64,000 bases of DNA from Novosphingobium resinovorum (lineage in GTDB: Bacteria > Pseudomonadota > Alphaproteobacteria > Sphingomonadales > Sphingomonadaceae), in assembly GCF_027922145.1 (NCBI RefSeq), contig NZ_BSFC01000019.1, forward strand, positions 318,579-382,578, in the 5' to 3' direction. A program made the position numbers and the translations under genes. The notes beneath the pieces were generated by a model that saw only the letters and a list, made by a program, of their open reading frames with translations, did not search any database and was not told where the DNA came from. Below, piece after piece: positions 15,911-25,073 of this stretch. How positions within the stretch are numbered: position 1 is the first letter of the stretch; each line of letters begins with the position of its first letter.

Positions 15911-16858
15911 TCAGGCTGCCGCCCGGCGCAGGCGATCGTTGATGGCAGCGCCTATATCGCCCTCCGGGATCGGCGCCACGGCGATGCGCGGCTGCGCTGC
16001 GGCCGCTCCGGCATGAAGCAGCGCATAGAGCCGCGAGGCCGCCTCGATCAGATCTCCGCTCGCCGACAGGGTTACCTCCCCCGCCACTGCGCCGAAACCG
16101 ATGTGAAATTCGTCAGCCTCTGCCTCGATCGCATCGAGCCGCACCGGCTTGCCCGGCGCGTAATGGCTGGCAAGTTGCCCCGGCGCCTCGATGGCCTGCG
16201 AAGTCACCGGCTCGCTCGCGCCGCCGAGTACAGCGGCAATGCGATCCTCGGCGATGGGGCCGGGACGCAGGATCTGCCAGCGCCCCCCGTCCCGCAACGC
16301 GACGATCGTGGATTCCAGCCCTGCCTCACAGGCGCCGCCATCGACCACCGCATCGACATTCGCCCCGAGCGAGGCGACGACATGCCCTGCCTCGGTCGGG
16401 CTGACCCCGCCGCTGCGATTGGCCGAAGGCGCCGCGATCGGCAGGCCCGTCGCCGCGATGACCGCCCGCATCACCGGGTGCGCCGGACAGCGCAGCGCGA
16501 TCGTAGGGAGCCCGGCGGTGACCGCAGCGGCAATCGGCGCGCCCTTTCGCAATGGCAGAACCATGGTCAGCGCGCCCGGCCAGAACGCCTCAGCCAATGC
16601 CAGCGCGCGCTCGTCGAACTCCGCCAGCATCTGCGCCGACGCGAGATGTTCCACGTGGACGATCAGCGGATTGAAACTCGGCCGACCCTTGGCCCGGTAA
16701 ATCGCTGCTACGGACTCGTCCCGGTCCGCTCTTGCCGAAAGGCCGTAGACCGTCTCCGTCGGAACGGCGACAAGGCGCCCTTCCCGTAACAGACGCGCGG
16801 CGGCTTCGATCCCGTCGGGACCGGCTTCAAGCATCTCGGGCTGGCTGGCGTGCTCCAT
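15911..16858 (-). CDS. tsaC: L-threonylcarbamoyladenylate synthase (Sua5 type)
   Basis: This enzyme makes threonylcarbamoyl-AMP from threonine, bicarbonate and ATP for the t6A37 modification of ANN-decoding tRNAs. The 315 residues make it the long Sua5 form. The YrdC domain (about residues 15-200) has VAVPTETVYGLSARA, IYRAKGRPSFNPLIVHV, FWPGALTMVLP and the SAN motif APSANRSGGVSPT. A C-terminal Sua5 domain begins at ASHYAPGKPVRL. A two-mismatch parS-like site lies inside it. It diverges from the DUF815 ATPase gene. Confidence 0.95.
   Translation of the reverse strand: MEHASQPEMLEAGPDGIEAAARLLREGRLVAVPTETVYGLSARADRDESVAAIYRAKGRPSFNPLIVHVEHLASAQMLAEFDERALALAEAFWPGALTMVLPLRKGAPIAAAVTAGLPTIALRCPAHPVMRAVIAATGLPIAAPSANRSGGVSPTEAGHVVASLGANVDAVVDGGACEAGLESTIVALRDGGRWQILRPGPIAEDRIAAVLGGASEPVTSQAIEAPGQLASHYAPGKPVRLDAIEAEADEFHIGFGAVAGEVTLSASGDLIEAASRLYALLHAGAAAAQPRIAVAPIPEGDIGAAINDRLRRAAA
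16647..16662. promoter_or_regulatory. Degenerate parS-like site within the Sua5-type gene
   Basis: TGTTCCACGTGGACGA matches TGTTCCACGTGGAACA at 14 of 16 positions. It lies 0.9 kb from the site at 15724. Occupancy is less certain than for the perfect sites. Confidence 0.5.
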
Positions 16859-16907
16859 ACCCCGTCGCTATAGCCCCACGGCGACGAATGCCAAGGACAT
16901 GCAAAAG

Positions 16908-17747
16908 ATGACGACCCAGCCCGCGGAGCACACCCAGGTTCTCACCCGCATCGCCGAAGCGCTGGAACGCCTCGTGCCACCCGCCCCGACCGCGACCGAC
17001 TGGCTCGCGCATCCCGCCTACGTATGGACGGGCAGCGCCGCGCGATCGGTCGCGCAACTCGACGCCCCTGCCCTGACCCTGCTGCGCGGCATCGACACGC
17101 AGAAGGACCGTGTGGTCACCAACGTCGAGCGCCTTGCCGCCGGACACGCCGCGCATGACATGCTGCTCTGGGGCTCGCGCGGGATGGGCAAGTCGGCCCT
17201 GCTGCGCGCCGCCATACGCTCCGCCGACACGGCGCATTCGGGACGCATCGCGCTGGTGCAGGTGGCCCAGGAAGCGCTCTCCGGCGTGACCGACCTCTTC
17301 GCCGCACTCGGCAAGGTCGACCGCAGCTTCCTCGTCTTCATCGACGATCTCGGTTTCGAGGAAGGCGACGGGGCCGGGCCGCGCATCCTGCGCTCGTGGC
17401 TGGAAGGCGGCGTCGAGGCACGCCCGGCGAACGTGCGCCTCGCCGTCACGTCGAACCGCCGCGCCATCGTCGGCCGCTCGATGTCGGAGCAGGACGATCC
17501 CATCAACGCCCGCGACGCGGTGGACGAAAAGCTGGCCCTGGCCGATCGCTTCGGCCTCTCGATCGGCTTCCACAACTGCGACCAAGATTCCTACCTCGCC
17601 ATCATCGGCGGCTATGCCGGTGAATTCGGGCTGGAGTGGGAGCCGTCGGACGCGCTGGAATGGTCGCGGCGGCGTGGCGCGCGGTCTGGACGCGTGGCGT
17701 GGCAGTACGTCAATGAATTGGCTGGAAGAGCAGGGAAGACGATATAA
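16908..17747 (+). CDS. DUF815 family AAA-type ATPase
   Basis: A 279-residue ATP-binding protein. After an N-terminal helical region, Walker A is GSRGMGKSALL (about residues 89-99) and Walker B is FLVFIDDLGFEEGDG. RLAVTSNRRAIVGRSMSEQD resembles a sensor region, as in DUF815 proteins. Biological role is unknown. The ATG at 16908 is preferred because AAGGA ends 10 bases upstream; an ATG at 16899 is only one base from that sequence. Confidence 0.88.
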   Translation: MTTQPAEHTQVLTRIAEALERLVPPAPTATDWLAHPAYVWTGSAARSVAQLDAPALTLLRGIDTQKDRVVTNVERLAAGHAAHDMLLWGSRGMGKSALLRAAIRSADTAHSGRIALVQVAQEALSGVTDLFAALGKVDRSFLVFIDDLGFEEGDGAGPRILRSWLEGGVEARPANVRLAVTSNRRAIVGRSMSEQDDPINARDAVDEKLALADRFGLSIGFHNCDQDSYLAIIGGYAGEFGLEWEPSDALEWSRRRGARSGRVAWQYVNELAGRAGKTI

Positions 17748-17749
17748 AC

Positions 17750-17769
17750 GCAGGGGTCAACACCCCTGC
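17750..17769. terminator. Stem-loop between convergent DUF815 and sugar dehydrogenase genes
   Basis: GCAGGGGT-CAAC-ACCCCTGC, three bases after the DUF815 stop. On the minus strand it is followed by GTTTATAT. It is a plausible end for either gene. Confidence 0.55.
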
Positions 17770-17829
17770 ACCCCATTACCGTCGTCGTCGTGCGCGCATC
17801 ACGTTAGCTGAGCGCACGGCGACAACGTG

Positions 17830-17867
17830 GGGGTCTGGGGCGATGGCCCCAGGACTTCTCTTTCTAC
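17830..17867 (-). repeat. Gene-end element shared with rho (GTCCTGGGGCC hairpin)
   Basis: On the minus strand, directly after the sugar dehydrogenase stop, a purine-rich spacer leads into GTCCTGGGGCCATCGCCCCA and then GACCCC. CTGGGGC/GCCCCAG forms a 7-bp stem. Nearly the same element follows the rho stop at 28714-28747. It may mark transcript ends. Confidence 0.6.
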
Positions 17868-19358
17868 TTACTGCGGCAACAGCCGATCGTCTTCCTTCCG
17901 GAATCCACCCATCAACTTCGCCGCCTCTTCCGGAGAAGTCGGGTCCTTGATGTCCTCACGCGGCTTCATGTGCTCGGTAACGACGGGCTTGATCGCCGGT
18001 GAGGGCTGCGCCCCCGGCGACACCACGCGCCAGACGATCCCCGCCGTGTCATCGCTGACGAGCAGCGCGCCGCCCTTGTCCCACGTGACCCAGGTGGGAC
18101 GGCCGTGGGTATCGCCGTTGTCCTTGAGGAACCCGGTGAGCACCGGCTGCGGCTTCACGTCCTTCGGATTGCCGTTGGCATCGAAAGGAATGAACACCAC
18201 GTCGTAGCCCGCCGAGGGACGGCGATTCCAAGACCCATGGCGGGCGATGAAGACGCCGTTCTCATAGCCCTTGCCCATGCGGTTGCCGCCATTGGCGAAC
18301 GTCAGCCCCAGCGCCGAGACGTGGGCGCCCAGCGCGTATTCCGGCTTGCGGGTATATTCGATCATGTAAGTCTGCATCGGCCACTGGACGCGTTCGTCGA
18401 AAGTGTCCTTCCAGTAGACCCACGGCCAACCGTACTGCGCGCCGACCGGCACATTGGTGAGGTAGTCCGGCACGAGATCCGGGCCAAGCATGTCGCGCTC
18501 CTGCACCGTCGCCCACATCTCGCCGGTCGAGGGGTTCCAGCCCAGACCGTTGGGATTGCGCATGCCGACCGCAAACTGGCGGCGGCGGGCGGTTTGAACG
18601 TCGACCTCCCAGATCATCGCACGCCCGGTCTCTTCCTCCATGCCGTTCTCGGCAACGTTGCTGGCAGAGCCGACCGCGACGTAGAGATGCTTGCCGTCCT
18701 CGCTCAGAAGCAGGTTGCGCATCCAGTGGTTGCCGGCGGGCGGCAGGTCGATCATCGTGCGCAGCGGCCGCCCTTCCAGCTTGGTCTGGCCGGGCGTGAA
18801 GGCGAATTCCAGCACCTTGTCGTGGTTCGCCACGTAGAGCTTGCCGTCGCGGTAAGCGAGGCCCGAGGGCGAGTGCATGTCCTCGCTGCGCAGCGTCGTC
18901 TTCAGTTCGGCCTTGCCGTCGCCGTCGGCGTCACGCAGCAGCACGATGCGATCGGGCGAAGCCTCCCCGGCGCCGACGCGGTTGAACATCAGGCCCATGA
19001 CGAAGCCGGTGATCCCACCCGGCTTGTTCCCGGCCGGAGCATTCGTCTCCGACACCAGCACGTCACCATTGGGCAGCGTGAGCATGGTGCGCGGATGATC
19101 GAGCCCTTCCGCGAAGCGGGCAACCGTCAGTCCCTGAGCCGCCTTGGGCGCCTCGCCCGCAGCCCAGCCCACCGGCTTGGCGAGCTTGATGCTGGGGATC
19201 CACTGCGCCTTGGGTTCGACCAGCTGCGGGTTCTTGCCTGCCGTCGCATCGCTCGGCAGCTCCGAGGTGTTGGAGTTCAGGCCCCAGTACACGAACCCGG
19301 CGGCAGCCAGGACGATCACGGCGGAGGCGATGGCGGTCTTCTTGACGATCGGATTCAT
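17868..19358 (-). CDS. Membrane-anchored PQQ-dependent sugar (sorbosone-type) dehydrogenase
   Basis: A 496-residue protein whose N-terminal segment TAIASAVIVLAAAGFVYWG is a signal anchor. The remainder is a six-bladed propeller of the soluble glucose/sorbosone dehydrogenase family. Motifs include GLDHPRTMLTLPNGDVLVSE, DADGDGKAELKTTL, HSPSGLAYRDGKLYVANHD, NHWMRNLLLSEDGKHLYVAV, GMRNPNGLGWNP and GWPWVYWKDTFDERVQWP. The ATG at 19358 is chosen since the upstream extension adds non-conserved residues. Substrate is not predictable. It diverges from msrC. Confidence 0.88.
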   Translation of the reverse strand: MNPIVKKTAIASAVIVLAAAGFVYWGLNSNTSELPSDATAGKNPQLVEPKAQWIPSIKLAKPVGWAAGEAPKAAQGLTVARFAEGLDHPRTMLTLPNGDVLVSETNAPAGNKPGGITGFVMGLMFNRVGAGEASPDRIVLLRDADGDGKAELKTTLRSEDMHSPSGLAYRDGKLYVANHDKVLEFAFTPGQTKLEGRPLRTMIDLPPAGNHWMRNLLLSEDGKHLYVAVGSASNVAENGMEEETGRAMIWEVDVQTARRRQFAVGMRNPNGLGWNPSTGEMWATVQERDMLGPDLVPDYLTNVPVGAQYGWPWVYWKDTFDERVQWPMQTYMIEYTRKPEYALGAHVSALGLTFANGGNRMGKGYENGVFIARHGSWNRRPSAGYDVVFIPFDANGNPKDVKPQPVLTGFLKDNGDTHGRPTWVTWDKGGALLVSDDTAGIVWRVVSPGAQPSPAIKPVVTEHMKPREDIKDPTSPEEAAKLMGGFRKEDDRLLPQ

Positions 19359-19410
19359 GCGCCAAGAGATAGAGCCGCACCGGCTGGCCGACAACAAAGA
19401 CTTGCGCTAA

Positions 19411-19902
19411 ATGCGCGGCATGTACGACTTTGCCGCAGACGCCGATCTCCCCAAGCCCGAACTCTACAGCGCCCTCGCCCGCGCCGCCGATGCGCTGGTG
19501 CAGGGAGAACCCGATCCCATCGCCAACATGGCCAATCTGGCTGCGGTGATCTGGCAGTTCGTGCCCGACCTCAACTGGGCCGGTTTCTATCGCACGGTGG
19601 AGGACGAGCTGGTGCTCGGCCCGTTCATGGGCAAGCCCGCCTGCATCCGCATCCCCTTCGGCCGCGGCGTGTGCGGCACGGCTGCAGCGCTGGGCACCAC
19701 GCAGGTCGTGCCAGACGTCCACGCGTTTCCCGGCCACATCGCCTGCGATGCCGACAGCCGTTCCGAACTGGTGGTGCCGGTACTGCGTGACGGCAAGGTC
19801 ATTGCGGTGATCGACCTCGACAGCCCCACGCCGGGCCGCTTCGATGACGAGGACGCTGCCGGGATGCAGCTTCTCGCACAGGTCGCCTCGCTGGCCATCT
19901 GA
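19411..19902 (+). CDS. msrC: Free methionine-(R)-sulfoxide reductase (GAF domain)
   Basis: A 163-residue single GAF-domain enzyme that reduces free methionine-R-sulfoxide with thioredoxin. It shows the full family pattern NWAGFYR, LVLGPFMGKPACIRIPFGRG, VCGTAAALGTTQVVPDVHAF and PGHIACDADSRSELVVPV. The three expected cysteines are present at about residues 78, 88 and 112. An in-frame ATG at 19420 is an alternative start. It is monocistronic and followed by a stem-loop. Confidence 0.94.
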   Translation: MRGMYDFAADADLPKPELYSALARAADALVQGEPDPIANMANLAAVIWQFVPDLNWAGFYRTVEDELVLGPFMGKPACIRIPFGRGVCGTAAALGTTQVVPDVHAFPGHIACDADSRSELVVPVLRDGKVIAVIDLDSPTPGRFDDEDAAGMQLLAQVASLAI

Positions 19903-19932
19903 GCCCGCACCAAAACGGGACACCGACAGCAC

Positions 19933-19963
19933 ATCCGCGCAAGACGCTTGGTTTTGCGCGGAT
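19933..19963 (+). terminator. Stem-loop after msrC
   Basis: ATCCGCGCAA pairs with TTGCGCGGAT around an 11-base loop, 30 bases after the msrC stop. No T-run follows, so termination is uncertain. Confidence 0.5.
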
Positions 19964-20038
19964 CACGATGCTAAATTTCGCGTTAACTGACGGGGCTGAC
20001 TTTCATCGCCCCGCGTTTCTCGCGAAAGGGTGCCCTCG

Positions 20039-20710
20039 ATGCGTCTTCCCCTGCATGCCGTCGTCGTTGCGACGCTGTCTCTCGCCGCATCTCCGGCGCT
20101 CGCCCATGATGGCCCGCACGGCGAATCCGAAGCCCGTCCCTACGGTTATGATCAGAGCTATGACGGGCGTGGATATGATCGACAAGGCTACGATCCGCGC
20201 GAAGCCTGGCTCGCGGATTGCCATCAGCGCCTGTCCTCGCGCGATTCCGGCGTCGGTGGCGCGGTCATCGGCGGCGTGGTCGGAAGCGTTGCGGGCAACC
20301 GCATCGCGGGGCGCGGCAATCGCACCGTCGGCACCGTAGCAGGCGCGGCCGTAGGCGCCGTCGCCGGAGCCGCCATCGACAAGGCCGAGGATCGCGGCCG
20401 CAACCGCGACGAATGCGAAGCCTATCTCGACGACTATTATGCCCACTACGAGCGTGGCGGCGCTTACCCCGGTTACGCGCCGCAGGGCTACTACCCCGCC
20501 TACGGCTACCCGGCGCAGGGTTGCTGCATGGCCCAGCCCATGATGATGGTCCCGCTCGCCCAGCCCAAGCAGAACTGCACCGAGACCGTCGAATACGTCT
20601 ACGAGGACGTGCCGGTCCGCCCTGCCCGCCGCGTCATTCCCCGCCGCAGCAAGGTGGTCCCGGACAAGCGCGTGAAAATCGTCCCCGACAAGCGAGTGCC
20701 GATCAAGTAA
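20039..20710 (+). CDS. Glycine-zipper 2TM-domain envelope protein
   Basis: A 223-residue exported protein. The signal peptide spans MRLPLHAVVVATLSLAASPA to ALA. A Tyr/Gly/Asp-rich linker follows, then a glycine zipper (GVGGAVIGGVVGSVAGNRIA and TVGTVAGAAVGAVAGAAID). The tail is Tyr/Pro/Gly-rich and ends with two copies of VPDKRV in a basic context. Glycine-zipper proteins sit in the envelope; the precise role is unknown. The ATG at 20039 follows GAAAGGG by eight bases. It converges on parB. Confidence 0.86.
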   Translation: MRLPLHAVVVATLSLAASPALAHDGPHGESEARPYGYDQSYDGRGYDRQGYDPREAWLADCHQRLSSRDSGVGGAVIGGVVGSVAGNRIAGRGNRTVGTVAGAAVGAVAGAAIDKAEDRGRNRDECEAYLDDYYAHYERGGAYPGYAPQGYYPAYGYPAQGCCMAQPMMMVPLAQPKQNCTETVEYVYEDVPVRPARRVIPRRSKVVPDKRVKIVPDKRVPIK

Positions 20711-20724
20711 ATCGGCCGTGCCGA

Positions 20725-20784
20725 AACGAAGGAACCCAGGACGGCGTAAGCTGCCCTGGGTTCCTTCGTTTTACGCAATGACGA
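20725..20784. repeat. GTCATTGCG palindromic element, degenerate copy 4
   Basis: AACGAAGGAACCCAGG (20725-20740) pairs with CCTGGGTTCCTTCGTT (20755-20770), followed by a one-sided TTACGCAATGACGA. The left arm has lost the GTCATTGCG end. It lies between convergent genes, just after parB on the minus strand. Confidence 0.75.
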
Positions 20785-20788
20785 AAGT

Positions 20789-21751
20789 TCAGATCGCGCC
20801 GCCGGTCAGCCGCTGGCAGATCAGGTCGAGCTGATCGAGCGTCGCGTAGCGGATCGTCACGGTGCCGGTCGAAGGATCGGCATCGGCGCTGATCTTCACC
20901 GGCAGGCCGAGGAATTCCTCGAGATGGTTCTGCACCGCCGCGATGTCCGCATCCTCCGAACCACTGCGCGCCGCGCGTGCGGAACGGCGGGGCGCCACAT
21001 CGCCGCGCTGCTTCTTGCGCACCAGCTTTTCCACGTCGCGCACCGACATCTGCTTGGAGACGGCAGCCACCGCTATGTCCTCGGCGTCGTCGCAGCCGAT
21101 CAGGGCGCGGGCATGGCCCATCGACAAATCGCCCTTCTCGACCAGCAGGATCACGCCGTCGGGCAGAGCAAGCAGGCGCTGGAAGTTGGCGACATGGCTA
21201 CGGCTCTTGTCGACCATGCGGGCGATCTCGGCCTGAGTCATGCCCTCCAGTTCGGCAAGGCGGTTGTAGGCCCGCGCCTCTTCGATCGGGTTGAGGTCCT
21301 CGCGCTGGAGGTTCTCGATCAGCGCCAGCGCCATGACCTCGCGGTCGGACAATTCGCGGACCAGCGCCGGAATCTCGTGAAGCTGCGCCTTCTGCGCCGC
21401 ACGCCAGCGACGCTCACCGGCAACCAGCTGGTAACGGCCATTATCGAGCGGGCGCACGATGATGGGCTGGATCACACCGCGCTGCGCGATCGACGCAGCG
21501 AGTTCCTCCAGCGCCGATTCCTCGAAATAGCGACGCGGCTGATGCGGATCGGGCTTGATGTCGGAGATCGACAGCACCGCCAGACCACCGCGCGTCGGAG
21601 CGACCGTGCCGCCCTCGCCCGTCGCCGGGACCGGCTCCTCGCGTCGGCTTTCGCCCAGCAGCGCGCCGAGGCCACGGCCAAGACCCTTGGGCTTCTGCCC
21701 GCCCGCCTTGGGCTGGGGTACGCTGAAGCGCACGATGGAGTCGTCGTTCAT
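20789..21751 (-). CDS. parB: Chromosome partitioning protein ParB
   Basis: A 320-residue centromere-binding CTPase. The N-terminal ParA-contact motif GLGRGLGALLGE lies near residues 23-34. The CTP-binding region has the GERRWRAAQKA motif and AREL/ENLQREDLNPIEEA-type segments. The helix-turn-helix (MTQAEIARMVDKSRSHVANF) reads parS, and a C-terminal dimerisation region follows. It overlaps parA by four bases (ATGA). Its targets are probably the nine parS-like palindromes in this window. Confidence 0.97.
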   Translation of the reverse strand: MNDDSIVRFSVPQPKAGGQKPKGLGRGLGALLGESRREEPVPATGEGGTVAPTRGGLAVLSISDIKPDPHQPRRYFEESALEELAASIAQRGVIQPIIVRPLDNGRYQLVAGERRWRAAQKAQLHEIPALVRELSDREVMALALIENLQREDLNPIEEARAYNRLAELEGMTQAEIARMVDKSRSHVANFQRLLALPDGVILLVEKGDLSMGHARALIGCDDAEDIAVAAVSKQMSVRDVEKLVRKKQRGDVAPRRSARAARSGSEDADIAAVQNHLEEFLGLPVKISADADPSTGTVTIRYATLDQLDLICQRLTGGAI

Positions 21752-22524
21752 GCCGCTTTCCTCTTTTCGGGCAATCGGGTGATCAGCTCGCGCGCGAGCG
21801 CCATGTAGGCGCGGCTGCCGGCGCAGGCGTGATCGTAGATGAGCGCCGGAACCCCATGGCTCGGCGCTTCGGAGAGGCGCACGTTGCGCGGAATGACGGT
21901 CTCGAACACCAGCTTGCCCAGCACCGATCGCACGTCGTCGGAAACCTGCTCGGTCAGGCGATTGCGGCGGTCGTACATGGTCAGCGCGATGCCGATGATG
22001 CCGAGATCGGGGTTGAAGCGCTGCTGCACCCGCTCCACCGTCTGCAACAATTGGCTAAGCCCCTCGAGCGCGAAGAACTCGCACTGCAGCGGCACCAGCA
22101 GGGTATCGGCGGCATTGAGCGCGTTGAGCGTCAGCAGGCCCAGCGAGGGCGGGCAGTCGATCAGGCAGACGTCGTAGCCGAGGTCCGGGGTCAGCGTGCG
22201 CTGCAGGCGATGCGCGCGGTCGTCGGCGCTGACCAGTTCGACCTCGGCCCCGGACAAGTCCACTGTCGCAGGCAGCAGATCGAGATTCGGAATCCGCGTC
22301 GGCATGACGCACTGCGACACCGGCACCTTGTCGACGAGCACGTCGTAGGACGACGCTCCGCGTTCCGATGCCCCGACCCCGATTCCCGTGGATGCGTTGC
22401 CCTGCGGGTCGATGTCGATCAGGAGTGTCTTCCACCCGGTAGCGGCAAGCGCGGTCGCGACATTGATTGCCGTCGTCGTCTTTCCGACGCCGCCTTTCTG
22501 GTTGGCGATGGCAATGCGAATCAC
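21748..22524 (-). CDS. parA: Chromosome partitioning ATPase ParA
   Basis: A 258-residue deviant Walker-type ATPase with KGGVGKTT at residues 10-17, the switch-region DIDPQGNASTG and DCPPSLGLLTLNAL. It forms a nucleoid-bound gradient that moves ParB-parS complexes. The start is a GTG at 22524 in a GTGA overlap with the rsmG stop. The downstream overlap with parB couples the two partition genes. Confidence 0.97.
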   Translation of the reverse strand: MIRIAIANQKGGVGKTTTAINVATALAATGWKTLLIDIDPQGNASTGIGVGASERGASSYDVLVDKVPVSQCVMPTRIPNLDLLPATVDLSGAEVELVSADDRAHRLQRTLTPDLGYDVCLIDCPPSLGLLTLNALNAADTLLVPLQCEFFALEGLSQLLQTVERVQQRFNPDLGIIGIALTMYDRRNRLTEQVSDDVRSVLGKLVFETVIPRNVRLSEAPSHGVPALIYDHACAGSRAYMALARELITRLPEKRKAA

Positions 22525-23162
22525 CCGATCTTACCCTTCCCGTCGGCAAGGGTGCCGACAATGATGCCCGCCTGCGGGTCCGTCAGGGACTGTTCCACGT
22601 GGAACACATGCCGCCACTTGCGAAGGTCCTGCAATTCTTGACCGGCAGACCGCCCTTTGGGCAACAGGAACACGGTGTCACTTGTGGAAAATCGCGCGGA
22701 TAACGTCAGCAATTTGTCGAGAGGCGCAAAAGCACGGGCGGAGATGACGGCTGCCTGACGACTTTCGACCAGTTCGAGGCGTTGTCCGGCAATCGAGGCG
22801 CGAGTCAGTCCCATCGCGATTCGCGCGCGGTCGAGCCATTCGATTCGCCGCGCGCGCGATTCGACCATCACGACTTCGCATTCGGGTCGAAGCGCCGCGA
22901 TCACCAGTCCGGGGAATCCTGCGCCGGTGCCGAGGTCCATCCAAGGCGTCGATGTTTCACGTGGAACATGCGGCAGCAACTGCGCGCTATCGACAATATG
23001 CCTCAGCCAGACCTGATCGAGACTGGCGGCCGATACGAGGTTCTGGCGCTGGTTCTCTTCCGCCAGCATGGCGACGAGCAGTTCCAGTCGCTCCATTGCC
23101 ATCGCATCGCATTCGGGCAGCGCACGCAGCCATTCGCGCGCCCCATCTTCGGTCGTGATCAC
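22521..23162 (-). CDS. rsmG: 16S rRNA (guanine527-N7)-methyltransferase
   Basis: A 213-residue SAM-dependent methyltransferase that modifies 16S rRNA G527. The SAM-binding region is [20 protein letters not shown] at about residues 75-94, followed by [25 protein letters not shown] lies further on. The start is a GTG at 23162 overlapping the mnmG stop (GTGA). Two parS-like palindromes lie inside the coding sequence. The mnmG-rsmG-parA-parB order is widely conserved. Confidence 0.96.
   Translation of the reverse strand: MITTEDGAREWLRALPECDAMAMERLELLVAMLAEENQRQNLVSAASLDQVWLRHIVDSAQLLPHVPRETSTPWMDLGTGAGFPGLVIAALRPECEVVMVESRARRIEWLDRARIAMGLTRASIAGQRLELVESRQAAVISARAFAPLDKLLTLSARFSTSDTVFLLPKGRSAGQELQDLRKWRHVFHVEQSLTDPQAGIIVGTLADGKGKIG
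22591..22606. promoter_or_regulatory. parS site, perfect palindrome TGTTCCACGTGGAACA
   Basis: A 16-base perfect palindrome inside the rsmG 3' part and about 70 bases upstream of the parA start. It is among the closest sites to parAB, so it could also affect parAB expression. Confidence 0.88.
22953..22968. promoter_or_regulatory. parS site TGTTTCACGTGGAACA
   Basis: It lies within rsmG, 362 bases from the previous site. It combines the two half-site versions TGTTTCAC and GTGGAACA. Confidence 0.88.
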
Positions 23163-25006
23163 GCGGCCTCCCTGCGGGCATGGACAAGCAGCGCCGCCAG
23201 CGCCGCCGGAGTGATTCCCGGAATCCGCCCTGCTGCCGCCAGGGTCGCGGGACGCGCCCTAGTCAGCCGCTCAACCATCTCGCGGGAGAGGCCGGCGATC
23301 CGGTCATAAGGAAAATCGTCGCCAAGGCTCAGCGCTTCGCTGGCGCGCAAGTCCCGAAGTTCGCGCTCCTGCCGTTCGAGGTAAGGCGCATAAGCCGCGT
23401 CCTCGGCCATCTCCTCGACGAGATCCGCGTCGGCGCGAAGGGCGGGATCGATCCACGGCGACAGTCCCGCAATATCGACGCCGCCAAAGCGCAACCAATC
23501 GCGCAGCGGCAGACGCCCGGCATCGGAGCGAACCGGCAGTCCCGCCGCCGCAAGTTCAGTCGAGGCCAAGGGCGCATCTAACGCCTGGCCCAGAGCCGCC
23601 CTCGCCTCCTCGCGGCGAGCGAACCAGTCCCGGCGCGCAGCGGTCACGGCCCCGGCTTCGATTGCCAGAGGCGTCAGGCGGGTCGTCGTATTGTTGGCGC
23701 GCAGACGCAGGCGATACTCCGCGCGCGCGGTCAACATGCGGTAAGGCTCGCTGACGCCATGCAGCGTAAGGTCGTCGACCATCACCGCCATGTAGCTGTT
23801 CGCCCGGTCGAGCGCAGGCGCATCGCGGCCGAGCACAGAAGCCGCAGCATGAAGCCCGGCGACCAGACCCTGCGCGGCCGCTTCCTCGTATCCGGTCGTG
23901 CCGTTGATCTGGCCCGCGCAATAGAGGCCGGGAATCTCGCGCAGTTCCAGACTGGTCCGCAAGGCGCGCGGATCGATGTGGTCGTACTCGACGGCATAGC
24001 CGGGCACGACCATCTCCACCGTCTCCAGCCCGTCCATTGTGCGCAGCATTTCCAGCTGAACGTCGGCAGGAAGAGAGGTGCTGATGCCATTGGGATAGAC
24101 GAGGTGCGTCGTCAGCCCCTCGGGCTCCAGGAATATCTGATGCCCGTCGCGGTCGGCGAAGCGGTGGATCTTGTCCTCGATCGAGGGACAGTAGCGCGGC
24201 CCCTGCGCCCCGATCGCGCCGGAGAACAGAGGGGACCGATGGAGGTTCGCGCGGATCACGTCATGGCTGCGCGGGTTGGTCCGGGTGATCGCGCAGAACA
24301 CCTGCGGCACCGCGCGCCGCTGCTCCATCGGCGACATGGTCCAGGCCTCGCCGTCCGAAGGCTGCTCGCCCAGACGTGACCAGTCGATGGTGCGCCCGTC
24401 GAGCCGGGGCGGCGTGCCAGTCTTGAGCCGCGCCATCGGCAGCGCCGCATCGCGCATCTGCGCGGCGAGTCGCTGCGCCGATGCCTCGCCGATGCGACCC
24501 CCGACCAGACGCTCCTCACCCCGGAACAGCGTGCCGCCGAGGAACGTGCCGGTGCACAGGATCGTCGCGGGCGCGCTCAGCCGGGTGCCGTCAGCAAGAT
24601 CGACACCGACCGCGCTGCCGCCTTCGAGCACCAGCGCAGACGCTTCACCAGCGACGAGCGTGAGATCGCCCTGCTCCTTGAGCAGCCGCTGGATCGCCGC
24701 CTTGAACAGTACGCGATCCGCCTGCACGCGCGGGCCCTGAACCGCACTTCCCTTCGACCGGTTGAGCATGCGATAGTGAATCGCCGCCGCATCGGCCGCT
24801 CGCGCGATCAGTCCATCGAAGGCATCGACCTCGCGAACGAGATGGCCCTTGCCCAATCCGCCGATCGCCGGGTTGCAGCTCATCGCCCCGACCGCGTCGA
24901 GGTCGAAGCTGACGAGCGCCACGCGCGCGCCCATGCGGGCGGCCACTGCCGCCGCCTCACAGCCGGCATGGCCGCCGCCGATCACGATCACATCGAAGGA
25001 GTGCAT
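23159..25006 (-). CDS. mnmG: tRNA uridine-5-carboxymethylaminomethyl modification enzyme MnmG (GidA)
   Basis: A 615-residue FAD-binding protein that, with MnmE, installs cmnm5 at tRNA wobble U34. The dinucleotide-binding start is [56 protein letters not shown] and [19 protein letters not shown] are diagnostic, as is the late [17 protein letters not shown]. The ATG is at 25006. It begins the four-gene overlapping run mnmG-rsmG-parA-parB. A parS site sits between it and mnmE. Confidence 0.97.
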   Translation of the reverse strand: MHSFDVIVIGGGHAGCEAAAVAARMGARVALVSFDLDAVGAMSCNPAIGGLGKGHLVREVDAFDGLIARAADAAAIHYRMLNRSKGSAVQGPRVQADRVLFKAAIQRLLKEQGDLTLVAGEASALVLEGGSAVGVDLADGTRLSAPATILCTGTFLGGTLFRGEERLVGGRIGEASAQRLAAQMRDAALPMARLKTGTPPRLDGRTIDWSRLGEQPSDGEAWTMSPMEQRRAVPQVFCAITRTNPRSHDVIRANLHRSPLFSGAIGAQGPRYCPSIEDKIHRFADRDGHQIFLEPEGLTTHLVYPNGISTSLPADVQLEMLRTMDGLETVEMVVPGYAVEYDHIDPRALRTSLELREIPGLYCAGQINGTTGYEEAAAQGLVAGLHAAASVLGRDAPALDRANSYMAVMVDDLTLHGVSEPYRMLTARAEYRLRLRANNTTTRLTPLAIEAGAVTAARRDWFARREEARAALGQALDAPLASTELAAAGLPVRSDAGRLPLRDWLRFGGVDIAGLSPWIDPALRADADLVEEMAEDAAYAPYLERQERELRDLRASEALSLGDDFPYDRIAGLSREMVERLTRARPATLAAAGRIPGITPAALAALLVHARREAA

Positions 25007-25053
25007 GACGTCGCCTTACCGCGTCGCGGATTTCACGTCAAAGCACCTCGGCA

Positions 25054-25069
25054 TGTTCCACGTGGAACA
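25054..25069. promoter_or_regulatory. parS site, perfect palindrome TGTTCCACGTGGAACA
   Basis: Located in the 67-base gap between mnmE and mnmG. A related sequence, TTTCACGTCAAA, lies 23 bases away at 25031-25042 but is too diverged to list. Confidence 0.88.
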
Positions 25070-25073
25070 TCGC

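Noticed and set aside
18077..18092. TGTCCCACGTGACCCA as a further parS site
   Set aside because: Three mismatches and poor symmetry outside CACGTG, weaker than the listed sites.
18105..19790. Plus-strand open frame of 561 codons
   Set aside because: Antisense to the sugar dehydrogenase and running out of frame through msrC; no domain seen.
25031..25042. TTTCACGTCAAA near mnmG as a parS site
   Set aside because: The central CACGTG is broken (CACGTC); it is not a palindrome of the right kind.
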